A stretch of 64,000 nt of DNA, taken from JABAQJ01 sp046327745. Its GTDB lineage: Bacteria; Gemmatimonadota; Gemmatimonadetes; Gemmatimonadales; Gemmatimonadaceae. A model generated the notes under the pieces. The model saw nothing but the letters and a program-made list of their open reading frames with translations. It made no database searches and had not been told where the DNA came from. Positions 27,228-35,758 of this stretch are shown here, piece after piece. Numbering within the stretch: the stretch's first letter is position 1; the number at the start of each line of letters is the position of its first letter. The position numbers and the translations under genes were made by a program. Location of the stretch: the NCBI GenBank assembly GCA_046327745.1, contig JAXLXV010000009.1, positions 365,968 to 429,967 on the forward strand, read 5' to 3'.

Positions 27228-28472
27228 ATGAAGGAAAGCACGCGTGTCCTGAGTGCACTGGGTGCCGCAGTGGCCACTGGTCTGGCCATCGAGGTCAGTG
27301 GTCGCCCGATGCTGATGCAGTGGGCGGACGGAGTGGCACCCATCGGCACTCTGTGGGTGAACGCGATCCGCATGACGGTGATCCCGCTGGTGGTTTCGTT
27401 GCTAATTACCGGGGTCACATCGGCCGCCGATGTCCGCGAGATCGGACGTATGGGGCGACGCACGATCATCACGTTCGTGGGACTGCTGGTGTTCCTGTCG
27501 GCGCTCGTGATCCCAGTCATGCCGTCGATCTTCCACCTGCTGCCACCCAGTGGATCGCCGCCCCCTTTGCCGGCCGGAGCGGCAGAGGCGGCGGGGCAGG
27601 TGACGGGAAGCGGCCAGGCCCAGAGCTTCGGCGCTTGGCTGGTATCACTCATTCCGTCCAATCCGATTGCGGCTGCCGCCAACGGCCAGATGGTCCCGTT
27701 GGTGCTGTTCACTTTCCTGCTGGCGCTGGCGATCGCGCGCGGGCCTGCACCGGCTCGCGCCACACTCACGGGCTTCTTCAAGTCGGTCGGTGACGTCATG
27801 CTCGTGCTCGTGCGGTGGGTGGTGCTTGCGGCACCGATTGGCGTGTTCGCGCTGGTGTTGCCGCTGGCGGCTCACGCTGGTGAATCGGTGGTTGGGGCCA
27901 TTGGCTTCTACATCATCACATACATGGCGACGTGCCTTCTGGCGAGCGCGGCCCTGTACCCGTTGGTGGCGATGGTGGCGCGAGTTCCCATGAGCGCGTT
28001 CGCCCGCGCCGTCTTGCCTGCCCAGCTCATCGCCGTCAGCTCCTCATCGTCCATCGCCTCGCTGCCGGCGCTGGTGGAAGGTGCGGAGCAGCGACTGGGG
28101 TTGAGCAAGAAAGTCAGCGGCTTTGTGCTACCCCTGGCGGCGTCCACGTTCAAGCCAGCGTCTCCGGTGTCATGGTCGGTGGGTGCCCTGTTCGTGAGCT
28201 GGTTTTATGGAATTCCGCTGCATGCGCCGCAACTTGGGATCATCGCCTTCGCCGCAGTGTTTCTGGCGTTTGCCGCCCCGGGAGTGCCGCGAGGGGCGTT
28301 CATCATGCTGGCCCCTCTTTTCGTGGCCATCGGGCTGCCTCCAGAAGGAATCGGCATCCTCATTGCCGTCGACGTCATCCCAGACACCTGTTCGACCGTG
28401 TTGAACGTGACGGGTGACCTCGCCGCGGCAGCCATCGTAGCGCGCCTGGAGGGCGAGCACGTTGCCACCTGA
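27228..28472 (+). CDS. dicarboxylate/amino acid:cation symporter (DAACS family)
   Basis: A 414-residue membrane protein of the glutamate/dicarboxylate symporter family. It has the Ser-rich reentrant loop AVSSSSSIASLPALVEGAE, the GNPIAA-like segment SLIPSNPIAAAANGQMVPLVLFTFLLALA, and the TM8 motif VDVIPDTCSTVLNVTGDLAAAAIVAR that forms the substrate and sodium site. Whether it imports glutamate, aspartate, succinate or another dicarboxylate cannot be told. Its stop overlaps the next gene by about 11 bases. Confidence 0.88.
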   Translation: MKESTRVLSALGAAVATGLAIEVSGRPMLMQWADGVAPIGTLWVNAIRMTVIPLVVSLLITGVTSAADVREIGRMGRRTIITFVGLLVFLSALVIPVMPSIFHLLPPSGSPPPLPAGAAEAAGQVTGSGQAQSFGAWLVSLIPSNPIAAAANGQMVPLVLFTFLLALAIARGPAPARATLTGFFKSVGDVMLVLVRWVVLAAPIGVFALVLPLAAHAGESVVGAIGFYIITYMATCLLASAALYPLVAMVARVPMSAFARAVLPAQLIAVSSSSSIASLPALVEGAEQRLGLSKKVSGFVLPLAASTFKPASPVSWSVGALFVSWFYGIPLHAPQLGIIAFAAVFLAFAAPGVPRGAFIMLAPLFVAIGLPPEGIGILIAVDVIPDTCSTVLNVTGDLAAAAIVARLEGEHVAT

Positions 28473-29046
28473 GGATGGCCCGCTAACAGGTCGAGTGGTG
28501 CGCCTGATACCGATGCGCATGGAGCATTTGGACGCGCTCTGTGCCATTGGCTTGGAGCCGTCGATTTGGCGCTGGATGCCGTTTCAAGTGCGGGACCGAG
28601 CCGGGATGCAGGGATTTATCTCCGATGCGCTCGCCGAGCAGGAACACGGCAGTGTGGTTCCCTACGTGACGACGCTGGCGGACAGTGGCGCCGTGGTGGG
28701 ATCGACACGCTTCATGAGCATCGTGCGGCCGCATGGTCGCGTGGAGATCGGCGGGACCTGGATTGCGCCGGCCTACCAGCGCACGCGCGTGAATACGGAA
28801 GCGAAATACCTCATGCTGCGACACGCCTTCGAGGCCTGGCAGTGCCAGCGGGTTGAATTCAAGACCAATTCGCTGAACGCGCCGTCACGCGCGGCGCTGC
28901 TGCGGCTCGGCGCGGTAGAAGAAGGGACGTTTCGAAAGCACATGTGGAACCAAGATGGTTCCGTCCGTCACAGTGTGTACTTCAGCATTGTCGACGACGA
29001 GTGGCCGCAGGTGAAGTCGCGCCTGGAGGCCTGGCTGGCCGCGTAG
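28462..29046 (+). CDS. GNAT acetyltransferase, RimJ/RimL-like
   Basis: A 194-residue acetyltransferase of the GNAT fold. Features are RLIPMRMEHLDALCAIG at the start, VGSTRFMSI, EIGGTWIAPAYQRTRVNTEAKYLMLRHAFEAWQCQRVEFKTNSLNAPSRAALLRLGAVEEGTFRKHM and HSVYFSIVDDEW, the pattern of the RimJ/RimL and ribosomal-protein-alanine acetyltransferase group. The substrate is unknown. The start is TTG at 28462 inside the end of the symporter gene, suggesting coupling; a later start is possible. Confidence 0.85.
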   Translation: MPPEDGPLTGRVVRLIPMRMEHLDALCAIGLEPSIWRWMPFQVRDRAGMQGFISDALAEQEHGSVVPYVTTLADSGAVVGSTRFMSIVRPHGRVEIGGTWIAPAYQRTRVNTEAKYLMLRHAFEAWQCQRVEFKTNSLNAPSRAALLRLGAVEEGTFRKHMWNQDGSVRHSVYFSIVDDEWPQVKSRLEAWLAA

Positions 29047-29184
29047 CTCACCACGGGCGTCCGTTTCCGGCGAGGTCGGACGGAGCAGATGAGGGGCGCG
29101 ATTCCCCGGCGATGGTGCGCCGCGGTGCACGGCCCTCGCCAGGGCTACAGGAAAATGCGCGGTCAGCTCCAACGAAACACCGGT

Positions 29185-30711
29185 TCAGGACGCGGAGATA
29201 TTTCGCTCGACCACGGCGATCGCGGCATCGGCTGCGGCGGCTGCTTGCGCGAGCAGCGCATCCGCCTCGCGCGCGATGTCAGTGCCGAGCGATTTGTCGG
29301 TCAGTGATGCCACGTTAATCCGGACGTTGTACACAGCGCCACGACAAGCCGCCTGCGCCAACAGGGCGGCGACGCCGGCGTCCGAGGCCGCATTCGTGTT
29401 CCCCTTCTGCGCGGCCTCAGTGGCCAACGCCGCCACAGCGGCGCACGCGCGGGCCGTTTCCAACGGAACGCGTGCAGCTCCAACAAGGGCCTGGTCGATC
29501 GCCGCCGTGCGGGCGGCGACCTGTGCCTCCGTCTCCTTTGGCAGCTTGTACGCCTCCATCACCACGTTGTACGCCGCGCCGTCCTTAGCCACGAGGGCCG
29601 ACAGTTCATTTCCCAAGGCCGCTGCTTTGAGTGCCAGCGCACGCATATCGGCGTCGACCGCCGCGTATTTCTTCCGCCCCACGGTCAACCCGGCGACCAT
29701 TTGGGCCAACGCGGCGCCCAGCGCCCCGACATGCGCGGAGACGCTCCCGCCCCCAGGGGCAGGGGTGCTGGCGGCGACCGACGCGACAAACCCGCTCAGC
29801 GACTCGCCACCGCTCATGGTCTCCCGCACCTTGCGTTCGAGCACGGCTTGGGGGGTGAATCCGCGCAGTTGCAGGTGACGGGCGGCCGTGTCAAACAAGG
29901 CCCGCTCTGGGACCAAACCGACGATCTCGCTCCACGTGGGGGTCACGCCCTGCGCTTGCGCCTCCATCTTCACCATGTCGAACGCGCGATAGAGTGGCGT
30001 CTTCTCGATGTCGACAAGGTTCATGGAGACTTGCGCCTGTCCATCGACTTCGAGGCCCAACCCCTTCACGTAGCGAAGTCCCCCTGAGGAGTGACGAAGA
30101 GCCTTGGCGACGTCCTTGGCGACCGGAAGGTTCTCCTTGCCACCCAGGTAAACGTTGTAGGCGACGAGGAAGGGCCGTGCCCCGATGGCCGTGGCGCCAG
30201 CCGTCTTGTGAACACGGGCTTCGCCAAAGTCCGGGCGACGATTCGGATTCGTGGCGATCTCGTCCCGAAGTCCCTCGAACTCACCGCGGCGGACGTCGGC
30301 AAGATTCTCGCGATCTGGCCGCGTTGCCGCGCGCTCGTACAGGTAGACCGGGATTTCGAGTTCCCGGGCCACGCGTTCTCCCAGCGCGCGTGCGAGGGCG
30401 ATGCAGTCCTCCATAGTGGCGCCATCAAGCGGAATGAACGGCACCACATCGGTCGCGCCAATCCGGGGATGCTCTCCCTGATGGACCGTCAGGTCAATGC
30501 GCTGCGCGGCCTCGCGCATGCCCGCAAAGGCGGCGTCCACGGCTCGCTCGACAGGCGCAACGAATGTCACGACGGTCCGGTGGTGGGACGCGTCGCTGGA
30601 CACGTCGAGCACGACCACGCCCTCGACGGCGGCAATGGCATCGCGGATGGACTGCACCACCGCCGGGTCGCGGCCTTCGGAGAAGTTAGGAACGCACTCG
30701 ATCAGCTTCAT
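29185..30711 (-). CDS. ftcD: bifunctional glutamate formimidoyltransferase / formimidoyl-THF cyclodeaminase
   Basis: A 508-residue fusion of two enzymes of histidine catabolism and folate one-carbon metabolism. The N-terminal formiminotransferase domain (1-300) begins MKLIECVPNFSEGRD and has DASHHRTVVTF, GEHPRIGATDVVPFIP and PFLVAYNVYLGG. The C-terminal cyclodeaminase domain (310-508) has STPAPGGGSVSAHVGALGAALAQMVAGLT and GNTNAASDAGVAALLAQAACRGAVYNVRINV. In many bacteria the two domains are separate. No other hut genes are near. It converges with the acetyltransferase gene and is read toward it. Confidence 0.93.
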   Translation of the reverse strand: MKLIECVPNFSEGRDPAVVQSIRDAIAAVEGVVVLDVSSDASHHRTVVTFVAPVERAVDAAFAGMREAAQRIDLTVHQGEHPRIGATDVVPFIPLDGATMEDCIALARALGERVARELEIPVYLYERAATRPDRENLADVRRGEFEGLRDEIATNPNRRPDFGEARVHKTAGATAIGARPFLVAYNVYLGGKENLPVAKDVAKALRHSSGGLRYVKGLGLEVDGQAQVSMNLVDIEKTPLYRAFDMVKMEAQAQGVTPTWSEIVGLVPERALFDTAARHLQLRGFTPQAVLERKVRETMSGGESLSGFVASVAASTPAPGGGSVSAHVGALGAALAQMVAGLTVGRKKYAAVDADMRALALKAAALGNELSALVAKDGAAYNVVMEAYKLPKETEAQVAARTAAIDQALVGAARVPLETARACAAVAALATEAAQKGNTNAASDAGVAALLAQAACRGAVYNVRINVASLTDKSLGTDIAREADALLAQAAAAADAAIAVVERNISAS

Positions 30712-30774
30712 CGCGCTATATCAGAGAGTTAGGGTTTCGATTGGAAGTAGCGCTCGGCAAAGCGGCGCTGGATG

Positions 30775-31593
30775 CTATGCCGTTCGAACGATGGTGAGCA
30801 ACCACTCGTGCATGCGCTCGTTGCCCGCAATCAATCCAGGGCTATCGGGCGTCGCTGGGTTGCCCGCGAGGTCAGTCACCACCCCTCCGGCTTCCCGGAC
30901 CAGCAGGATCCCCGCGGCCATGTCCCAGGGCGAAAGCCGCAACTCCCAAAACGCGTCGAAGCGTCCAGCCGCAACGTCCGCCAGGTCGAGCGCCGCCGAG
31001 CCCGCCCGTCGGATTCCGGACGTTTGTCGCATCACCTGGGTGAACTGGCGTTGGTACCCATCCACAAGCTCCGGATGTTTGAACGGGAAACCAGTGCCGA
31101 TCAGCGATCGCGACGGGGCCTCGATGGACGAGACTTTCAGCGCTTCCCGGCCGCGGTAGGCCCCGGCGCCCTTTACGGCGCACCACTCCTCATCCAGGAC
31201 GACGTTCCGAACGACCCCCGCCACCAATTCGGGGCCCTGACGCACGCCGATGGAGACGGCGTATTGCGGGTAGCCATGAAGAAAGTTGGTGGTCCCATCG
31301 AGCGGATCCACATAAAAGGCCAGTCCTGCGCCGCTGGTCGCGGTGGGCGACAACTCCTCGCCGACGATTAGCGCGTCCGGATGCTCACTGGAGATGATCG
31401 CTCGAATCCTCTCCTCGGCGCCCATATCCACATCGCTGACGAAGTCGGCGTGGCGCTTTTCTCGCCAGTCGAGCGTGGCCCGTCCGTCCGTCCGTTCACG
31501 AATGAAGGTTGCTGCGCTCTTCGCGGCGCGCGACGCGGTTCGGAGAAGAGGGGCAAATTCAGACCGTTCAATGCGTTGCGACGGTAAGTCCAT
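30775..31593 (-). CDS. inositol monophosphatase family protein
   Basis: A 272-residue magnesium-dependent phosphatase. Metal-binding motifs are VGEELS (Glu), VDPLDGTTNFLHGYP (DPLDGT) and SPWDMAAGILLVREAGG (WDxAAG), the three signatures of the IMPase/SuhB family. It may hydrolyse inositol-1-phosphate or a related sugar phosphate, or act like SuhB in rRNA antitermination. It is divergently transcribed from trpS with only 18 bases between the starts. Confidence 0.9.
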   Translation of the reverse strand: MDLPSQRIERSEFAPLLRTASRAAKSAATFIRERTDGRATLDWREKRHADFVSDVDMGAEERIRAIISSEHPDALIVGEELSPTATSGAGLAFYVDPLDGTTNFLHGYPQYAVSIGVRQGPELVAGVVRNVVLDEEWCAVKGAGAYRGREALKVSSIEAPSRSLIGTGFPFKHPELVDGYQRQFTQVMRQTSGIRRAGSAALDLADVAAGRFDAFWELRLSPWDMAAGILLVREAGGVVTDLAGNPATPDSPGLIAGNERMHEWLLTIVRTA

Positions 31594-31611
31594 AGGGCTT
31601 AATTTTTTCGG

Positions 31612-32583
31612 ATGTCGAGGATCTTCAGTGGTATTCAGCCGTCGGGCGAGCTACACATAGGAAACTACTTGGGCGCTGTGCGCAATTGGGTCCAGTTGCA
31701 GCACGAAATGGAGTCGTTCTACTGCGTTGTTGACTACCACGCCATCACGATTCCCTATGAACCCGAGGATCTTCGGCGGCGGACCTTCGAGATGGCCGTG
31801 TCGCTTTTGGCGGCGGGCATCGATCCGAACGTCGCGACGGTGTTCGTGCAATCACGGGTCCCTGAGCACACCGAATTGGCGTGGGTGTTTAACGCGGTGA
31901 CTCCGCTGGGTGAGCTGGAGCGGCAGACGCAGTTCAAGGAAAAGGCGGCTCGGCAGGAGAGTGTCAGCGCGGGGATTCTGAACTATCCCGTGCTGCAAGC
32001 GGCGGACATCCTGATGTACCTCGCTGATACGGTGCCGGTGGGCGAAGATCAGGTGCAGCATCTGGAGCTGTCTCGAGAGATCGCACGACGATGGAATGCG
32101 CGTTTCGGGGAGTTCTTTCCGGAGCCCAAGGCTCGGCTGACACCCACGCGTCGCATCATGGGCCTGGATGGGCAAAGCAAGATGTCGAAATCCATCGGCA
32201 ACACCGTGGGGCTGCTGGAGTCGAAAGAAGCGGTCTGGGAAAAGTTGCGGCCGGCGGTGACCGATCCGGCGCGTGTTCGGCGTACGGATCCTGGGAACCC
32301 GGACGTCTGCAATATTTTCCAGTTGCACAAGGCGTTTTCGTCAGAAGCAACCGTGGCGGAGGTGGATCGGCAGTGTCGGTCCGCGGGGTGGGGTTGCATC
32401 GATTGCAAGAAGGTGTTGCACGCATCCATGGAGGCCGAGTTGGCGCCGATACGGGTGCGCGGCGCCGAGTTGTTGGCGCAGCCGGACGTCGTTGCCGAGG
32501 TGTTGGGAGATGGTGCGGAGAAGGCGCGTCGTGTGGCGCGCGACACAATGTCTCAGGTTCGCGAACGCATGGGGCTCACGTAA
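31612..32583 (+). CDS. trpS: tryptophanyl-tRNA synthetase
   Basis: A 323-residue class I synthetase. The HIGH motif is PSGELHIGNYLGA and KMSKS is DGQSKMSKSIGN; NYPVLQAADILMY and VGEDQVQHLELSREIARRWN are family blocks. Two CxxC-like Cys pairs (CRSAGWGCIDCKK) lie near the C-terminus. No Shine-Dalgarno is visible in the 18-base AT-rich gap before the ATG, so the mRNA may be leaderless or nearly so. The stop overlaps the pilT start by one base. Confidence 0.95.
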   Translation: MSRIFSGIQPSGELHIGNYLGAVRNWVQLQHEMESFYCVVDYHAITIPYEPEDLRRRTFEMAVSLLAAGIDPNVATVFVQSRVPEHTELAWVFNAVTPLGELERQTQFKEKAARQESVSAGILNYPVLQAADILMYLADTVPVGEDQVQHLELSREIARRWNARFGEFFPEPKARLTPTRRIMGLDGQSKMSKSIGNTVGLLESKEAVWEKLRPAVTDPARVRRTDPGNPDVCNIFQLHKAFSSEATVAEVDRQCRSAGWGCIDCKKVLHASMEAELAPIRVRGAELLAQPDVVAEVLGDGAEKARRVARDTMSQVRERMGLT

Positions 32584-33701
32584 TGGAAAAGATCATCAAG
32601 GCGGCGGTCGACCGCGGCGCATCCGATCTTCACATCAAGGCTGGCGACGTGTTTCGCGCCCGGATTGATGGGAAGCTGGTCGCGATGACCAAACAGGCAC
32701 TGACGCCAGATCAAACGCGCGCCATTGCGTTGCGCCTGATCACCAACGAGAAGGTGAAGGCGAACATCGATTCGCTGCTGGACTACGATTGCTCATGGGG
32801 AGCAGCTGGCATCGGTCGCTTCCGCGTGAACATCCTGCGCCAGCGGTCCAGCTTCATGATCGTGATGCGCGTGATTCCGTTTAAGGTCCCGACCTTCGCC
32901 GACCTCAGCTTGCCCCCGGCACTCGAGAAGATTGCCATGGCGGAGCGGGGAATGGTGTTGGTAACAGGGGTGACCGGGTCTGGGAAGTCGAGCTCCTTGG
33001 CGGCGATGATCAGCCATGTGAACTCGACGTTGGAAAAGCACATCGTGACGCTGGAAGAGCCAATCGAGTTCCTGCACCGGGATCTGCGCTCTTCGATCAC
33101 ACAGCGCGAGATCGGCGTGGACACGGAGACCTTTCGCCAGGGACTGAAGGCGGCCTTGCGTCAGGATCCGGACGTCATCGTACTTGGGGAATTGCGCGAC
33201 CCGGAAACGGTCGACACGGCCATGAAGGCGGCGGAAACGGGGCACCTGCTGCTGGCCACGGTGCACACGCCGGATGCACAGACAACCATCGCCCGCATCA
33301 TCTCGATGTTCCCACCCGAGGAACAGGACAATGTACGGTTGCGGCTGGCGGAGGCGTTGTACGCTGTCGTGTCGCAGCGGCTGCTGCCGCGCACGGATGG
33401 CAATGGGCGCACCGTGGCGTGTGAGATCATGATCGTCACGCCTACGATCAAGGACCTGATCCTTGACCAGAAGATCGGCGAGATTCGTGACTTCATCGCT
33501 GAAGGGCGTGAGCAGTACGGTATGCAGACGTTCGACCAACACCTCGCCGACTTGGTGACCAGCGGCGTGGTCTCGTTCGAGACGGCATTGGCGGCATCCA
33601 CCCGGCCGGCGGACTTTGAGCTGCAGATGAGCGTCTTCAAGAAGTCCAACATCCCCTCGAGCTCCTTCGGCGAGGGTGGCATCGGAGGGAACTGGCCATG
33701 A
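32583..33701 (+). CDS. type IV pilus retraction ATPase, PilT/PilU-like
   Basis: A 372-residue secretion NTPase. Walker A is GVTGSGKSSSLAAM, the Asp box is IVTLEEPIEFLH, Walker B is QDPDVIVLGELRD and the His box is TGHLLLATVHTPDA. The N-terminus GASDLHIKAGD is the PAS-like start of PilT. It powers pilus depolymerisation for twitching and, in many bacteria, DNA uptake. PilT and PilU cannot be separated with certainty; the C-terminal tail is longer than in typical PilT. It is coupled to trpS upstream and to the dapA-like gene downstream (ATGA overlap). No other pilus gene is visible. Confidence 0.9.
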   Translation: MEKIIKAAVDRGASDLHIKAGDVFRARIDGKLVAMTKQALTPDQTRAIALRLITNEKVKANIDSLLDYDCSWGAAGIGRFRVNILRQRSSFMIVMRVIPFKVPTFADLSLPPALEKIAMAERGMVLVTGVTGSGKSSSLAAMISHVNSTLEKHIVTLEEPIEFLHRDLRSSITQREIGVDTETFRQGLKAALRQDPDVIVLGELRDPETVDTAMKAAETGHLLLATVHTPDAQTTIARIISMFPPEEQDNVRLRLAEALYAVVSQRLLPRTDGNGRTVACEIMIVTPTIKDLILDQKIGEIRDFIAEGREQYGMQTFDQHLADLVTSGVVSFETALAASTRPADFELQMSVFKKSNIPSSSFGEGGIGGNWP

Positions 33702-34594
33702 CGAGACGACTGGAAGGGGTCCTGGGACCCGTGGTAACAACGTTCGATGATCGCGGCGACGTCGCGCTGGACGCGTTCGGGGCGAATATCGAGGCGCACC
33801 TGGAGGCGGGCCTGCACGGCATCGTCGTCTGCGGGTCAACCGGCGAAGCGGCTCTGCTGGAAGAACCGGAGCGGTTGCGCCTGATCGAGATGGCGCGGAG
33901 CGTGATTCCCTCGGACCGTTGGTTGATCGTCGGCACGGGCGCCGAGTCGACGCGTGCGTGCATTCGGCGATGCAAGGACGCGGCGTCGCGCGGTGCAGAT
34001 GCTACGCTGGTCGTGGCCCCGCACTACTATGCCAACGCCATGTCGACCCCGGCATTGCTCGCCCATTACACGGCGGTCGCTGATGCCAGTCCCATCCCAG
34101 TGCTTCTGTACAACATCCCGAAGTACATGCACTTCAAGCTGGAACCGGAATTGGTGTCGCAGCTGGCGAAGCACCCGAACATCGTCGGCATGAAAGACAG
34201 TTCGGGGGACTTGGCAACCCTCGAGCGCTACCTGACGGCCCAGTCGGACCAGTTCACCGTGATCACGGGCCACGGTGGCAGCTTCCATCAGGCACTCACG
34301 TTAGGCGTCCGTGGCGGCATCTTGGCCGTGGCGCTGTTCGCCGCGGAGTTGTCGTTGGAGGTGTACCGGGCTCACGTCGCGCGTCAGCTGGGCGATGGTG
34401 CTGAGGCACAGAACCGCCTGACGCCCTTGGCCATCGACATCGTCGGTCGTCTGGGCATCGGGGCGGTGAAGGTGGCCATGGAGCGTGTCGGTCTGCAGGG
34501 AGGGCCCGTGCGCCCGCCGCTCTTGCCGTCGTCCGCCGCAGACGTTGCGCAAGTCGACACCTTGCTGAGGGAAGCGGCACTCGTCACCACCTGA
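33698..34594 (+). CDS. DapA/HOGA family aldolase (dihydrodipicolinate synthase-like)
   Basis: A 298-residue (beta/alpha)8 class I aldolase. GSTGEAALL binds the substrate carboxylate, the Tyr in LLYNIPKYMHF and the Schiff-base Lys in VGMKDSSGDLATL are in place. The family makes dihydrodipicolinate for lysine and peptidoglycan, but related members act on 4-hydroxy-2-oxoglutarate or N-acetylneuraminate. The EEPERLRLIEMARSVIP segment is closer to the 4-hydroxy-2-oxoglutarate aldolase type, so the lysine role is not certain. It overlaps pilT by four bases. Confidence 0.82.
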   Translation: MTRRLEGVLGPVVTTFDDRGDVALDAFGANIEAHLEAGLHGIVVCGSTGEAALLEEPERLRLIEMARSVIPSDRWLIVGTGAESTRACIRRCKDAASRGADATLVVAPHYYANAMSTPALLAHYTAVADASPIPVLLYNIPKYMHFKLEPELVSQLAKHPNIVGMKDSSGDLATLERYLTAQSDQFTVITGHGGSFHQALTLGVRGGILAVALFAAELSLEVYRAHVARQLGDGAEAQNRLTPLAIDIVGRLGIGAVKVAMERVGLQGGPVRPPLLPSSAADVAQVDTLLREAALVTT

Positions 34595-34707
34595 GTGAGC
34601 GGGAAGTCGAATCCGGCGCCCGAGTTTCACGTACTGTATCTCGCCCCGTACCTGGCTTCCGTTGTGAGCCATGGGCGGGGCGACGTGCGTTGCCCAACGG
34701 AGGCGCT

Positions 34708-35202
34708 GTGTCGATCCTGATTCTGGGTGTCATCTGCCTGCTGTCCCTGCTCATGGTGCCGCTGGGACTTCCCGGCATCTGGGTCATGATCGCCGCCGCC
34801 ATCGGCCACGACATGCTGGTACCTGCCTCGCCGATTGGCTGGTGGGGCATTGGAGGCGCCATCGGACTCGGCGTGGTCGCCGAGTACTTGGAGTTCGCCC
34901 TGGCTGGACGCTACGCGCGCAAGTACGGCGGGTCTCGACGCGCAGGGTGGGGAGCGCTGGTTGGAGGATTTGTCGGCGCCTTCATGGGTGTACCGGTGCC
35001 CGTGATTGGCTCCCTTATCGGCGCGTTTGCGGGAGCCTTTGTCGGCGCGCTCGTCGCCGAGTACACACGCCGCGAGTCGACCGCGGGAACTGCGACGCGT
35101 GTGGCCACCGGTGCGCTCATCGGGCGGGTGGTCGCTGCTGGCATGAAGACGGGAATCGCCACAGCGATCGCGGCGGTCATCATACTCGCGGCGCTGCGCT
35201 AG
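34708..35202 (+). CDS. DUF456 family membrane protein
   Basis: A 164-residue membrane protein with N-terminal helices (SILILGVICLLSLLMVPLGLPGIWVMIAAAIG) and Gly-rich segments GALVGGFVGAFMGVPVPVIGSLIGAFAGAFVGALVAE, which match DUF456. Glycine-zipper-like repeats suggest tightly packed helices. The function is unknown. GTG at 34708, five bases after GGAGG, is preferred over the TTG at 34690. An interrupted inverted repeat (TCGCCCCG/CGGGGCGA, 34641-34683) lies upstream. Confidence 0.8.
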   Translation: MSILILGVICLLSLLMVPLGLPGIWVMIAAAIGHDMLVPASPIGWWGIGGAIGLGVVAEYLEFALAGRYARKYGGSRRAGWGALVGGFVGAFMGVPVPVIGSLIGAFAGAFVGALVAEYTRRESTAGTATRVATGALIGRVVAAGMKTGIATAIAAVIILAALR

Positions 35203-35267
35203 ACGGAGGTGCTTCCCGCCTTCGGGTAGATGGCGTTAGACCGCGGCGCTTAGGCCCGTGAGCGGCG

Positions 35268-35687
35268 TCAGTGAGTTTCGGCTTTGCAGACGTACTGCAT
35301 GGCAACGTCTGCAAACGATCCCTTGATGGCGGGGCCGTAGCCCGGCTGAGCGTTGACGTTCTTCGAATACACGACACCCTTCTGAACATCGGCGTACAGG
35401 ACGTTCTCCTTGACGGCGATGGACTGCTTGGCGCAGTCGAACATCGCCGTGGAACGCGACCCCGTCAGCTGCTTCTTTCCGATGGCGACCGGCTTCTGGT
35501 AGACGACGCGCACCGTGGCCGTGACAATTCCGTCTTTGCGCTTGATTGAGGCGGGGTCAATGGATACTGGGTTGGACGAACTGGTGGTGCCGATCTCCTT
35601 CCACTTTCCCTGGACCAGGGTGCCGGCGACGAGCAGCCAACCGAGCGCGCGAACAAACACGTAGATCTCCAGAAAGACAGGTGTCAC
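35268..35687 (-). CDS. hypothetical exported protein, surface-adhesin-E-like
   Basis: A 139-residue protein with a hydrophobic N-terminus (VFVRALGWLLVAGTLVQG) followed by a compact domain: WKEIGTTSSSNPVSIDPASIKRKDGIVTATVRVVYQKP, then a Cys pair (MFDCAKQSI, MQYVCKAE) that could form a disulfide. The W-x-x-(I/V)-G ... IDPASI-(K/R)-x-G pattern resembles the surface-adhesin protein E family. No function is established. It ends a minus-strand pair with the Tat-exported gene upstream. Confidence 0.6.
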   Translation of the reverse strand: MTPVFLEIYVFVRALGWLLVAGTLVQGKWKEIGTTSSSNPVSIDPASIKRKDGIVTATVRVVYQKPVAIGKKQLTGSRSTAMFDCAKQSIAVKENVLYADVQKGVVYSKNVNAQPGYGPAIKGSFADVAMQYVCKAETH

Positions 35688-35720
35688 TGACGATGCGGCG
35701 CGTGGCGCTCCAGCGCCAGT

Positions 35721-35749
35721 GGGGAGTCGGCGTTAGGCAGCCGACCCCC
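35721..35749. repeat. intergenic hairpin carrying the CGTTAGGC octamer
   Basis: GGGG-A-GTCGGC (35721-35731) pairs with GCCGAC-CCCC (35740-35749, one mismatch), with the loop GTTAGGCA; CGTTAGGC spans 35731-35738. It lies just after the stop of the minus-strand Tat gene (35759) and could end its transcript, though no T run follows on that strand. Confidence 0.55.
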
Positions 35750-35758
35750 CAAATGATC

